DNA from: Acanthochromis polyacanthus
Taxonomy: Eukaryota; Chordata; Actinopteri; Pomacentridae
Length of the DNA: 64,000 bases
NCBI RefSeq assembly: GCF_021347895.1
Contig: NC_067134.1
Span: 30,439,449 to 30,503,448, forward strand
Reading direction: 5' to 3'
A program made the position numbers and the translations under genes. Shown here piece by piece: positions 40,601 through 50,760 of this stretch. The notes beneath the pieces were generated by a model. It did no database searches. It worked only from the letters and a program-made list of their open reading frames with translations, and was not told the origin of the DNA. Position 1 is the stretch's first letter, and the number at the start of each line of letters is the position of its first letter.

Positions 40601-41702
40601 GCCGCAACGAACTCTGAGCGACCCGTTCTCCAACAAAGTAAGCCAGCAAACGCATTGGTGTGATCTGAATTATTGGGTTGACGTCTCAAAATAGCTTGAA
40701 ATCTTCCTTAAATAGCTCCTGAAATCTTCCTTTTAATAACTCCATTTAGTCACTTATCAGTAGTTCATTTTCCAAATTATTAATCATCTCGTCATACCTT
40801 CAGCGGTCTGATTACTCCGTCCATAATCCTAGTTAGAAATGCAAATCTGAATAATTAACACCCACACACACACACACACACACATACACACACACACACA
40901 CCCACACCCACGCACACACATCTATCATCACCTACACCTACACACACACACACACACTCATACTTATTACTGTGTTAATCACTGTTTTGTTATTAGTTTG
41001 GTCAATAAATATCTCTCATTTAACCAAATTACAGTCTCTTTTGCGTTTATATGTGTTGACTGGGGTCAATGTTTTTCGAGGATTCTCGACATTCAGATAT
41101 TAGACTGACTAACTAATCAAAATTTTCAATCAATTAATAATATTTTTATTAAGATTGATTAATAATTTCCCGGTAAATTAAACTCCGGGTGGTGCCCCGA
41201 TTCATAAACTACAATCAACGAGTGCATACTTATTAAATTAACGTTTAATAAGGCAATATCGCTACAATATTGTGAAAGGATGTTTTTCTTTGTCATCTTA
41301 ACAGTTACTGTTTTGCTTGTCACTATTCTCTGTTTGTTTTCTTACCTGGCTCTTCCTGACTTTGCACTCTCTCCTCTCCTTCCCCTTTTTCGTCTCTTCC
41401 TCTTTGGACTGACAATCAAACACAAATAGATTGTATTCAGCTAGAGGAAAAATTATATAAATATGAAAAAATACCAATAAGAATACAAATAAATAACGTC
41501 CTCTCTCTCTCTTTGTAATGTCAATCTAAAGGCAAATAACCAAACAATGTGTTTTATATCTGATAACAGATATATACACTGATACATTGATCCAACTTAC
41601 AACATTACTCCTGATAGATAAACCATTTGATCTTACACTCTTACCTGAACCTGGCTCTTTTCTTCGAAAAAACAATCTTATGTCCATGATGAGGCTGTCT
41701 GT

Positions 41703-41793
<91 letters not shown>

Positions 41794-43036
41794 AGGAGTT
41801 ATAATGTTAATGGGCATCCGGTCAGTTAGCTAGTCAGTAGCACCTTGGCTTTAATATTAACACATGCACTGACACGACAGCTAGCTTCTCTCAGTCCAAT
41901 TCAAACAGACACTGACCACCTGTAACGTTTGCTAGCTAGAAAAAACGTAAGCTAACTCCTACCTAACAACATCAACAGTAACCTTTGATTAAATGCAGCA
42001 AAAATGAGGACTGGTAATGATAATAATGTGTTGGTATTGAGTGGTTGAAGTTCAAACTCGGTACTTACACCACTACGGCACATTACCTTCTGTGGGGCAG
42101 CGCTTAGCTCTGCAGGTAGCGGCTCAGAGCCCGAGTTGGGAAAGTTGAGCAGGATCAAACCATTTTGAGGCAAGATGGGGGGAGGGGGTGCTGTATTGTT
42201 GTTATTAAAACATTACGTATCAACCAAGTACTGTATGTTTTTTTACACTTTTCTGGTTTGTTAAAAGAAGGACATGCGATACCAAAAATAAAAATAAAAA
42301 TCTTTTAAATTTTAGGGGTGCTGGGATTCAATTTGGGGGTGCTTCAACACCCCCAAAAATGGGCTAGAAACACCTATGGATTACTACCTGAAGTGAGAAG
42401 GATGAAGCAGCTGTAGGCATCTACATCTGTTATCATAGTTAACTCTCCTTCTATGGTTCTTGGTGAATATAAAGCATTTTTATTCTTGAAGTTTTTTTGC
42501 TCTGACTCACAGTCCACATCAGCTCAAGTGATCTTCAGGTTATTGTTTCACTTCACCGCTCTGACGCGACGCCCCGCGTGTGTGTTTGTGTGTACATACA
42601 GCGCTTTTTTACCAGTGGTGGTAAGCTACGTTTGTAGCCACAGCTCCCCTGGGGCAGACTGAGGGAAGCGTGGCTGCCATTTCACGCCAAACGGCCCCTC
42701 CGACCACCTTCGAACATTCATACGCAGTCATTCACAATACACATACACAGTACTCACATGATAATCTTTTCATTACATCACTGGTCTACTGTTCCCTGTA
42801 TGTCCAAATGCTCTTTAACATGCAAGCTCTGTCTATACTGTTGTGTAACCATTTTGCAAATGTATGAAAACATTACATTACAGTCCACAGTTTCTAAAGT
42901 AGTTGTTTTTTCATTTGACAGGTGCCTCTTCAAGATAAATCCAGATAAGGGATCAAAAGTGGAGCGGAACGCCACCAAAAAACAACTTGCAGTCAGTCCA
43001 AAGGTTCTCACACTGATCACCAAAATTGCAGACTGA
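31691..43036 (+). CDS. 3' exons of an unrecognised host gene, split by a transposon-filled intron
   Basis: Exon 31691-31859 has an acceptor TACACAACAG and a donor GTAAGA. Exon 42922-43036 has an acceptor ATTTGACAG and ends in TGA. They join through AG plus G, so the reading runs LEFLQR into CLFKINPDKGSKVE without a break. The first exon includes VDQTIVNGHIRIF and FGLYYCMNISYPA; the second ends KVLTLITKIAD. I recall a style of uncharacterised teleost proteins with this ending, in which a hydrophobic segment with YPxxAxxTLEF precedes a basic tail, but I cannot name the family. The 11 kb between the exons is almost entirely nested transposons. Earlier exons must exist, because the first one begins in mid-codon, and I could not place them. 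It may be a live gene or a duplicated fragment. Confidence 0.6.
31903..33168. mobile_element. Fold-back Tc1-derived element (giant palindrome)
   Basis: The 1266-base element is flanked by TA at 31901-31902 and 33169-33170. It starts CAGTACAGACTAAAAG and ends with the exact reverse complement. Two arms of about 610 bases (31903-32515 and 32562-33168) mirror each other almost fully around a spacer of about 45 bases. Each arm holds the same broken Tc1 transposase fragment. The left arm is open on the minus strand at 32073-32447 and has NHGGENIIIWGYFSAEGTG, the counterpart of the usual Tc1 HGGG...WGCF motif. A poly-T run at 32219-32239 distinguishes the arms. No complete transposase is present. 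Confidence 0.9.
34498..38536 (+). mobile_element. L1-clade LINE with poly(A) tail
   Basis: The element ends with AATAAAAAGAATG followed by a run of A up to 38536, the normal L1 3' end. Its coding part is a single ORF2. I found no ORF1 upstream and could not fix the 5' border or a target duplication, so 34498 is only the start of the open frame. Confidence 0.85.
34522..38286 (+). CDS. L1 ORF2: endonuclease and reverse transcriptase, uninterrupted
   Basis: The open frame from the first ATG (MSIKICTWNIKG) gives 1254 residues with no stop or frameshift, a full L1 ORF2 length. The N-terminal endonuclease has CTWNIKG, the catalytic LQETH glutamate, GGDCNC and the closing SDHAPV. The reverse transcriptase follows with GKSPGADGFP, MDAEKAFDRIE, GTAQGSPLSP and the catalytic YADD at residues 696-699. 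The C-terminal zinc-knuckle is CLKC (Cys1124, Cys1127) followed by a His and a Cys at about 1136-1141. In L1 elements this protein nicks chromosomal DNA and copies its own RNA at the nick. All key residues are present, so the enzyme could be functional. The missing ORF1 means that this copy may not be able to move by itself. Confidence 0.92.
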   Translation: MSIKICTWNIKGSNNVIKRKAVLNCLKKDKIQIAYLQETHLNDAEHKKYLREWVGQVYFSSYSTNKRGVAILINKNLPFTATDSYKDTEGRIILVKGILYGETVLLGNIYAPNVWEESFFTLLLSQLVEMDSPNIILGGDCNCSLCPILDRSSPCYSQSKNTRAIKNIIKELDLLDAWRHLNPLSRSFTFHSLPHSSASRIDYILISKCLGHLIEQCDIGHIALSDHAPVILVMRPIRPVERSFSWRLDTLLFLDPNFTKFLEQQTDIYLETNDKKDTDPRIIWEAYKAYMRGIIISYASQKKKERATEQSEMEKKIKKFEEEYYAAKSEDVLTDLKSSRVALNNLITRKAEKDILFAKQRLYEFGNKPNKLLARLAKKAPAKSFISVVQDEDGHRQMNNRQINDRFKRFYEKLYSSETNLDKLKEGNFLNGLTVPQLSDDQANLLEGPITLLEIDTAISSLNSGKSPGADGFPIEFYEVLKGKINKLLLRVFNKSFELSKLPESMYIANITVILKKDKNPEFCPSYRPISLLGVDMKILSKVLTHRLERVVTHIVGADQTGFIKGRMSSNNTRRLINIIHFLNHHQLPGAMVSMDAEKAFDRIELEYLFDVLKRFGFKPSFIDWIKLLYKMPTASVLTNGLVSAPFRLTRGTAQGSPLSPLLFALAIEPLAIAIRQNQNIRGTIIGAREYKLLLYADDLLLTLTDPANSIPALIECVREFGHISGYKVNFGKSEIMPLIGCSQIEPSLIRPFCWAPTGLNYLGVKITPRIDQLYAENINPLLKHIQEKMISWRSLPISLIGRINLIKMTILPKIMYPLSMLFLILKTKDIGDINKAMSDFIWAGRKPKIKLDILQLPKERGGWGLPKIENYVLSIQARIISLWMADKADTPWLEIEEVICKPFPPVNLLDKRGRELPAITRDNFLITNIIKTWNSLRKIFQKTHSFSSLTTLVDNPELPGGAGSNFKNWKESGIKRIYDLWDKGTFKTFESLRTQYKIPTNDFYNYLQIRHYVHTKMNTLSPSLNFHLLEETLLECQRHKHFVSKFYCKLQNLKVDRLESLRTYWRTLLKAEIDKESWEEILLLPSKISICNRYREMQYNILQNVYISPYIYSKYTIGASPNCLKCKINIGTRFHCLWECKEIRLFWQAVCTEIGLLIGQQLLPSPLLCQLGLIPDSLKVHDEIVQFLLMMARKVVMTKWVGVDPPSIQLWKSLLSEVLILERLRYCIGGRIHLFTRKWGRVITFFGIRCGLK
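38537..39818. other. No gene seen
   Basis: This spacer lies between the L1 and the candidate LTR, inside the hAT-bounded insertion. It is AT-rich and has no coding motif. Confidence 0.5.
39819..41266 (+). mobile_element. Candidate solo LTR, 1.45 kb
   Basis: The segment starts TGTAAGGACC and ends ATCGCTACA, with an ATAT duplication on both sides (39815-39818 and 41267-41270). An AATAAA lies at about 41003 in a setting typical of an LTR R region. A compound CA repeat is at about 40860-40960. The 4-base AT duplication in AT-rich DNA is weak evidence, so I call it a candidate only. Confidence 0.45.
41706..41791. repeat. CA dinucleotide microsatellite
   Basis: This is an uninterrupted CA run of 86 bases. 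It produces meaningless Cys-Val and His-Thr open frames. Confidence 0.97.
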
Positions 43037-43065
43037 GTGGAGGGAATAAGAAGTGCTCTCTAGTT

Positions 43066-43393
43066 ATGGATACTTTGTCCAAGTTACAGACTGTTATGGA
43101 TTAATATCCAGTGAGGTTTCATGTAAGCTATTTGTTATGTAGCTTTGTCATCAATGTTTTGGATGTATGGTTACTTGACCAGGTTATGGATGACTGAAAT
43201 AGAATATGTATTCATTTCCAGAGAGGTTTACTGTAGGTTTGTAATCCATGTTGTGGATGTACAGTGACTTGACCAAGTTATGGATGCCTTGGATAGAGTA
43301 TGGATTCATTTCCAGTGAGGTTTGACAAAGTTTCTCATCAATGTTTTGGATGTATGGTTACTTGACCAAGTTAGGAATGCCTTGGATAGAAAT
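43066..43393. repeat. Tandem repeat of about 93 bases in a 3' UTR
   Basis: About three and a half copies follow the stop codon at 43036. Each contains TTGGATGTATGGTTACTTGACC-like and TTTCCAG.GAGGTTT blocks. The repeat probably lies in the 3' UTR of the two-exon host gene. Confidence 0.75.
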
Positions 43394-43547
43394 AATACTG
43401 GGAATTGGTAACTCAGCTTTTTTTTAAAATGCTTTTTTCTTTCATTTCCAATTCAGTTGAATTTTATTTTTGTTTGTTTCAGAGCCAGTCATTTTAATTT
43501 AATCGATTTTTGAATATTGCTGTAATAATGGTTACCTGTTACAGTTG

Positions 43548-43553
43548 AATAAA
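43548..43553 (+). terminator. Candidate poly(A) signal of the two-exon host gene
   Basis: AATAAA lies 512 bases after the stop codon at 43036, past the tandem repeats, in GTTGAATAAAAATACTG. Confidence 0.5.
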
Positions 43554-43756
43554 AATACTGAGAATGGGAAACTGTAGCTGTTCTTGTTCCGCTTTGTCTC
43601 ATTCAAACACAACAATTCATTTAAGCCCCTTTTCCCACTGGCCAAAAAACGGTTTAAACCATTTAAAATAAAAATAATTCCGGTGTTATTAGGTGAGAAC
43701 ATTTTTTAAGTTGAAAGCCCTTTAAATATTCAGCAAATCTATGCAAAAGAAAACTA

Positions 43757-45198
43757 AAAGAGTGGAGTTATTTTTGACCAGGACATGTCCTTTTACTCAC
43801 ACATAAAGCAAGTCTGTAGGACTTCCTTTTTTCACCTGCGTAATATTGTAAAAATCAGGAACATTCTGTCTCAGAGTGATGCAGAAAAACTAGTTCATGC
43901 TTTTGTTACTTCCAGGCTTGACTATTGCAATTCCTTATTATCAGGTTGTCCAAATAGCTCTCTTAAACATCTACAGTTGATCCAAAACGCTGCTGCGAGA
44001 GTACTGACAGGAGTTAGCAAAAGAGATCATATTTCCCCTATACTTGCTTCTCTTCACTGGCTTCCTGTTGAATCCAGAATAGAATTTAAAATCCTTCTTC
44101 TGACATATAAAGCTCTTAATAACCAATCTCCATCATATCTTAAAGATCTGATAGTACCTTATTATCCTAGTAGAACTCTTCGCTCTCAAGCTGCAGGCTT
44201 ACTTGTTCCTAGAATTTCTAAAAGTAGAATGGGAGGCAGAGCCTTCAGTTATCAGGCGCCTCTCCTGTGGAACCTGCTCCCAGTTTGGGTTCAGGAGGCA
44301 GACACCCCCTCTATTTTTAAGATCAGGCTTAAAACGTTCCTTTTTGACAAATCTTACAGTTGGGGCTGACTGGGTGACCCACAGGGGTTCGGCTTGTGTC
44401 TTCATTGCACAGCTGACTCCCTCTTGGACGTCCCTTCGTTCTGCCCCTAGTCATGCTGCTATAGGCCTAGGCTGCTGGGGGACTTCTCTTGACGCACTGA
44501 GCCCTTCTCTATCTACCTTTACATTTAATATGTATACCGTTATTGCAGTACATTCACTCTGTTTCCCCCTGTGCTATTTCTCCGAGTGTCCCTGGTCCCA
44601 GAGCTGGATGCTTCAGATCTGCGGTCGATGTTCCACCAGCTGGTCCAGTCTCCACCATGTCCACTGTGGGATGCTGTTGCTGACCTTCCTCCAGCCCTCT
44701 GCTTCCAACTCCCCTTTTCCACCAGTCAACTCTGCATCGCCTTCACTATACTGTTATGCTAACTTACATACTGTTTGAATTTTACTGCTAGCTATATGTG
44801 GAGTATGTTTAATGTCAGAGCCGTACATCATAAGAGTAAACTATGAGTCAGTTTTCAATGTTAGCTTATACTTTGTCTGTGTCACATATCCTGTCATGCA
44901 TGTATCCAAATGTGTGTTGTGTTTTCCTTGCTTTCCCACCCCTCCCTCTTTCTCCCACCCCTCCCCCTTGCCCTCCTCTGTCCTTCTCAACCCGCCCGGC
45001 TAGCGGGCAGATGGGTCCCCCCTATATAGAGCCGGGTTCTGCTCGAGGTTTCTTCCCTGTTAAAAGGGTGTTTTCCTTGCCACTGTCACCTTTGAGCTTG
45101 CTCTGGGGGTCAGGCATATGGGTTCTGTAAAGCGTCTTGAGACGATTTGATTGTAATTGACGCTATATAAATAAAATTGAATTGAATTGAATTGAATT
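43757..45198 (+). mobile_element. L2 LINE, 5'-truncated
   Basis: The open part up to 44369 encodes the end of an L2 reverse transcriptase protein. Motifs include FVTSRLDYCNSLLSG, LQLIQNAAARVLTG, ILASLHWLPVESRI and FKILLLTYKAL, then SLWN-type LLWNLLPVWVQ near the end. The 3' UTR includes GTAAAGCGTCTTGAGACGA and CGCTATATAAATAAAATTG and closes with an ATTGA tail, both characteristic of fish L2 (Maui-like). Endonuclease and most of the RT are missing. Open frames in other phases after 44203 are 3' UTR noise. Confidence 0.88.
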
Positions 45199-45199
45199 A

Positions 45200-45830
45200 A
45201 AAACTAAACTTGCAATAAACAGTAAATTGTTGCAATTGTACACCCAATATGTAGTTAAGTGTTTTTGACATGTTTTGAAAGATTAATCAAATTATTGTGT
45301 CGTATACGGTTATATTACATCTAATATAAAGTAGTATACAGCCTTTTAACATAAAATAATGCCATTAAAAACAACTAATAACAGCACATTTCTGTAAATT
45401 AAAGCATTATTATTCATATTGCAATGTTAATTTGCCATTTTTATGGGTAATTTCATTGTTTTAAAACGTAAAATGTTTGTAATTAAATGTTAAAAACAAT
45501 GTAAAATAACTAAATATGCATTTGATGTGATCTAAAATTAACAGTAAATTGTTGCAATTTTAAACCCAATATCTAGTTTTTCAACAGTTTTTTGACATGT
45601 TTTGAAAGATGAATCACATCATTTTGTGTGTTATATACTGTTATATTACATCAAACACAAATTATTATACAACCTCTTTCCGTAAAATAATGTCATTAAA
45701 ACCAACTAATAACAGCACATTTCTGTAAATTTAAGCATTATTATTCGTAATACGACATTTACTTACCATATTTATAGGTAATTTAATTGTTTTAAAATGT
45801 GAAAATGTTTCTAATTAAACGTTAAAAAAA
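45200..45830. repeat. AT-rich tandem duplication, two copies of about 320 bases
   Basis: 45217-45500 and 45537-45830 align in the same orientation, sharing AACAGTAAATTGTTGCAATT, TGACATGTTTTGAAAGAT and ACTAATAACAGCACATTTC. No gene is present. The unit directly follows the L2 tail. Confidence 0.8.
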
Positions 45831-46639
45831 CCCCTGAAAATAAGGCAAAATCTTGTTAAAATTACAACTACTAACTGTATTTTAATTATGGAAAAAAACT
45901 GTGTTTTTATGAGAAAGTAATTTTCTGTTATTTCACGATATTTTTTTGGCGCCCCAGCTGCCGGAAAATTACCGTTTTTTAAGATTTTTTTTTTACAGTG
46001 CACACTGTCCAGCCCTGTCACTGGCCCTCACTCTGCATTCTAACACAGAGCTAAATAGATCCTGCCTCATTCTCTGAGCAGGTTTTAGTTTTGGAAGATT
46101 TACTCTTTAAAAACTGAAATTACAGACTTGAAAAAAGATATTAACAGGATTGATTATTTGTTTTTGATTTTAGATTGGAGGTCATGACACAAACGTGTCA
46201 CATGGAACATACTAGCCCGCATGTTCCATGATGATGTTAGGAGGAGGATAAATGGAAAAGGTCTTTCAGCCAGATGCCATCAAAGACATTGATCCTACAT
46301 AAGTAACTGTAAACAATTAGAAGTGACACTACAGTTTTAAAGCTGGGATAGGTAAGAATGTAAAGCCAGCATAATGTGAAAGTAGAATCTCCTCAGGGCT
46401 CCATCCAAGCCCCACCCACCACACACAGCAGCCACTGCCACTTTTTCAGACAACAGAACATCATCATGTTACATTCAGTGGTAATAAAAACACTGATATT
46501 ATCTAGGTAAAGGAAAAGCTACTGATGATGAAGTTCAAAGACATGCCATTGGTTGGTTCAACCTGGCTGCAGACAGGGGGAGCTCAAGGAGACGCACCAC
46601 TGTTATGTCAGTTAGGAAACAAGTGCTCTAGTATGCAGG

Positions 46640-47027
46640 TAGGGGTGTCCCCATACTACTTTTACACCTCCAATACCATACTGTTAGTATTGGCTGATAC
46701 TGATATCGATCCAATACAATATCAGCAGGAATCATGCATACTTTTATTACTTATTGGACTGTAAGAACAGTGTTGATCAAGTGACATTACTCAAACAGAG
46801 AACAGTAGTCAGCAATAGTAGGTCTGAGAGCAACTGGCCCCATTTATTATTAACCAATACATTTTAACCTTATGCATAAGAATATACTACTATTAGAATA
46901 AAATAAATAAATTAGAATGGACTGCTTGTATCAGAGTGCTGATATCAAAGATTTTGGATGCAGGCCGATATATATTCCAGTATGTTTTTTTTTTGACCGA
47001 TATCAATATCTGATCAGGAAATCTCTA
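46640..47027. mobile_element. Short non-autonomous hAT element
   Basis: The 8-base duplication TATGCAGG is exact (46632-46639 and 47028-47035). The left end is TAGGGGTGTCCCC and the inverted right end is TAGAGATTTCCTG. Both ends carry degenerate copies of a GATATCGAT-type motif inside. Confidence 0.75.
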
Positions 47028-47880
47028 TATGCAGGTATCAGAAGTTACTAAATGTTTTCATGTTTCAATTTAAAATGTCTAAAGTTTAAATGTAATAGAA
47101 GTGTCTTTAAAATATTATCTAGAGTTGATTTTTTTCTTGTATTAAAAGTATAAATGTATTCAAAGTCTGTACGTTGAAGTTTCTGTCCATCTCATTAATA
47201 TTCTCCAACTGGTGTAGTAGACATTACACTGGTAAGCAATGGTTCTTTTATTATGCAAGTTCAGCTGCAACTAACAAAAACAATATTCTTTCTAATGTTT
47301 ACTGTAAATACATTCAACTTAAGAGCCATAGAGTGGCTTCACATATTTTTTCAAGTGTTTATCAAATCAGATTTTTATTACTAAAGACACTTAGTCATAA
47401 AAAAAAGTATTCAAGTTTTTACTAGAATCAGAGAGCTTTACTGTCATTGCACACACACAAAATATTTGTAAAAAATGCAGATTTTGGTCAGTGTGATGTT
47501 GAATTAAATTTATGTAAGTAGTAGTTTCACAGAGGAGTCATTTTAATCAAGGGCTTTGTAATGGGTCTACAGCAAAATAACAACTGAAATGAAGTGATTA
47601 AAATAAAATGTGAATCCAATAAGCTACATCCACATCAGACCCATGCCGGATAATCAGTGGATCCAAACCGGATCTGGACCCAATGAGCTGCTTCATGAGT
47701 GAACACAGATAGGCTCTGGGTCAGAGCTGGACAGGATCCGTGATCCTCATCCTATCTGGATCCGTCCCGCCGTGGAAGTGGACTCTGATCTGGATGCGTT
47801 TTGTGGTTCTGTTCTGGACCTTATGAAGCCTTTGGAACGGATCCGGTGCAGGGTCTGTTTGCTATCTGGGTAGGCTTTGA
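47028..47880. other. No gene; GGATC-rich patch
   Basis: The first 600 bases are AT-rich. From about 47640 to 47870 the motif GGATC(C/T)G recurs several times on both strands, which suggests a small repeat of unknown type directly before the LINE. Confidence 0.5.
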
Positions 47881-47884
47881 AACT

Positions 47885-50760
47885 TACTTCATGGGGGATT
47901 TGAACATAGATTGGCAGGAACGTGCTCAATGAGAAATAAGCTTCAGTGTATGGTGTGTGGACTCATCCAGGTAGTAGATAAACCAACTCCAATAACCATG
48001 AAAAGAGATGGCACACAAACATCATCCTGCATTGATCATATCTTTACCAATGCAGCTGAACTATGTTCAAAAGTTATATCAGTACCCGTTGGCTGCAGTG
48101 ATCATAATTTAGTGGCTCTTGCTAGAAGAACTAAAATGCCAAAGCCAGGCGCAAAGGTAAGTATGAAAAGATCATACAAGAACTTTGATCAGATCAAATT
48201 TAGAGAGGATATAAGTGGACTATGTTGGTCAGAAGTTTTAATGGAAACCAATCCATACTCAGCGCTGATCAAGTTCAATAATGTTTTTATGAAAGTGGTA
48301 GAGAAACATGCACCAATGAAGAAGTTTACCATCAGAAGTATCAATACACCGTGGCTGGACTATGGACTAAAAGAATACATGATAGTACGAAATCAAGCTA
48401 AATTAACAGCTAACAGATCAAATTTTAAATCAGACTGGCAAGTGTACCGTAAATTAAGGAACTTTGTAACCAAATTAAATATAAAGAAAAAGAAATTATA
48501 CTATGAAAATAGGATAAACGAGATAAAGAATGATAGTAATAAAGTGTGGAGTACACTTAACAGTCTGATGGGAAAGAATCATCGATCTACTCCATCTTTT
48601 TTGGAGACAGAAGGATATTTTCTCACCAAACCAACTGAGATAGCAAATTATCTAAATAATTATTTTATTAAAAAATCAACGATTTCAGAAATAACTTTCA
48701 AGACATAGACAATGAATCATCATACTTATTAATAAGAGATAAAATAATGTCAGGGAAAAATTGCAAATTTAATTTTGATACAGTAAATATTAGTTATATA
48801 GAAAATATGTTGAGAAATTGTAAAGATAAGCCACCAGGTATTGATGGATTAGACGGTAGACTTCTAAAAATGGTGGCTGGTCTGATTGCCCCGGTGATCT
48901 GTCATATTATAAACCAAAGTCTGACAGAAATGTTATGTCCTCAAGAATGGAAAAAGGCAGAAATAACACCACTGCCAAAGAATGACAGACAGTCATTTTC
49001 TGGACCTAATAGCCGTCCTATAAGTCTACTGCCTGTGTTCAGTAAAATAATGGAAACTGTGGTCTGTGAACAAATCAGAACTTATTTTTCCTTAAATAAT
49101 TTAACCACAGATTACCAACATGCATACAGGAAAGGACACTCCACAGCAACTGCCCTAGCTCAGATGACAGATGACTGGTTAATGGATATAGAACAAAAGA
49201 AATTAGTAGGAGCAGTTTTGCTGGATTTTACAGCTGCTTTTGATATTATTGACTATGAAGTATTGATTAAAAAGTTAGAATGTTATGGGTTTTCACAGTC
49301 AGCAATGTTATGGTTGAAAAGTTATTTAACAAATAGAAAACAACAGGTTTATTTCAATGGCAGTTATTCTGATGAGAGGGAGGTCAGCTGTGGAGTGCCT
49401 CAAGGCAGCTGTTTGGGGCCTTTATTATTTACAATCTTTACAAAAGATTTACCACTAGTACTAGATAAGGCTACTATATCAATGTATGCAGATTATTCGG
49501 CACCTAAAGCTCAGAGCTAAACACATTCCTACAGCAGGAACTGCAATCTGTGGTGGAATGGATAAGGAAAAATAAGTTGGTTCTTAATGTATCGAAGACA
49601 AACAGTATTATATTTGGTACAACACATACTTTACAAGAACAGCCTGAATTGAATCTAATTATAAATAATGTGTCTGTTAAACAAGTAGAAGAAACAAAAT
49701 TACCTGGTGTTGTGTTAGATAATAAATTGTCGTGGACTAAACATATTGATAAGATGATATCTAAGATGGGAAGTGCTGTTTCTGTTGTGAAATGGTGTGC
49801 AGCTTTCATGTCACTAAGTTTAATTAAACTAGTGTTACAATCTTTAGTATTATCAGTTCTGGACTACTGTCCAGTAGTCTGGTCTAGTACATCACAAGAA
49901 AATATAAAAAAGTTGCAAATTGTACCAAATAGAGCAGCAAGAATAGCTTTGCATTGCGGTTACAGAACAAATATTATAGTCATGCACAATTATTTGGGCT
50001 GGCTATTGGTAAAGGAAAGATTATTGTATTCATTGCTGGTTTTCTTTAGAAACATTTTAATTACAAAAAAAACATCAATCTTGTACAAAAATGTACATTT
50101 AAGTTCAGCGAGACATAGCTATGCAACCAGACATGCTACTAGAGGAAATTTTACACTACCAAGTCAAAAACAAACACAATTAAACGCATGGTTATGTACA
50201 GAGCTATGCAAGAATGGAATAAACTACCAGGAAACATTACACAAGAAAATAGCAAAATAATTTTCAAGAAGTTAGTCAAAAACATCTGTGTACAATAGAG
50301 ACTTAATATAGGTCAATTGGAAGTACAAGTGTTACTTAAAACTGCACCTTTGCAACAGAAATAATTCTAGCGAGATAAACAGTAAAAGAATGGTGAGTGT
50401 CAAATCTGATTTAATTTGAACTGTTAAATCGGGTTAATTCGGGGTTTGTGCTTCAATGGCGTTGGGTGCAATATCAAAGGACAAAAGAAACTGAAGTTTT
50501 ATATGTGTGACCAACATACATAATATATGTAGATCTGTGTAGATATGATGATATGTAAATATTTTATATCACTGCTGACCTGGGAGAGGTCTTGTATTGT
50601 CTGTGTATTGTTGTGTATTTTTTGTGTTTTATGTTGCATTTGTATAAGGATTGTATTGTAAGTGATGCAACTGCATTGACACATTGTAAAGATGTTGTAT
50701 GGACCCCTGGAGGAATAGCTTTGGCATTGCCATCGCGAATGATCAAATCAATCAATCAAT
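47885..50760 (+). mobile_element. Jockey/CR1/L2-group LINE, inactivated
   Basis: It begins inside the endonuclease (FMGDLNIDWQER), followed by SCIDHIFTN and GCSDHNLVAL. After a stop near 48706 the RT follows at 48747-49520 with KPPGIDGLDGRLLK, NSRPISLLPV, VLLDFTAAFDIID and CGVPQGSCLGPLL. The catalytic box reads YADYSAP where relatives have YADDSTIYASAP, so the second catalytic aspartate is gone, apparently by a short in-frame deletion. A frame change near 49515 leads to the thumb and C-terminal part (49550-50260) with NKLVLNVSKTNSIIFG and SYATRHATRG. The 3' tail is a CAAT repeat at about 50740-50760. At least three lesions make it dead. Confidence 0.85.

Larger units (their letters stand above)
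33642..42378. mobile_element. 8.7 kb hAT-bounded insertion holding nested retroelements
   Basis: An exact 8-base duplication GATTACTA occurs at 33634-33641 and again at 42379-42386. The left end is CAGGGGCAATTCTAG and the inverted right end is CATAGGTGTTTCTAG, so the two are imperfect inverted ends. Both ends also carry the internal GGGGTGCT motif. Inside lie an L1 (to 38536), a candidate solo LTR (39819-41266) and a CA microsatellite. I saw no hAT transposase. The parent was therefore probably a shorter non-autonomous hAT that grew by later insertions. Confidence 0.75.

Noticed and set aside
41188..41202. Primer-binding-site-like GGTGGTGCCCCG
   Set aside because: It lies before the proposed LTR end at 41266 and not directly after it, so it does not fit a tRNA primer site.
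41526..41829. Open frames rich in Cys-Val or His-Thr
   Set aside because: They are translations of the CA microsatellite at 41706-41791.
44203..44778. 191-residue open frame after the L2 protein
   Set aside because: It overlaps the L2 end in another phase and runs through the L2 3' UTR; it shows no motif.
46200..46229. Inverted CATGGAACAT...ATGTTCCATG as a p53 or steroid-receptor site
   Set aside because: The spacing between the half sites does not fit either consensus, and no gene start is near. It is at best a small hairpin.
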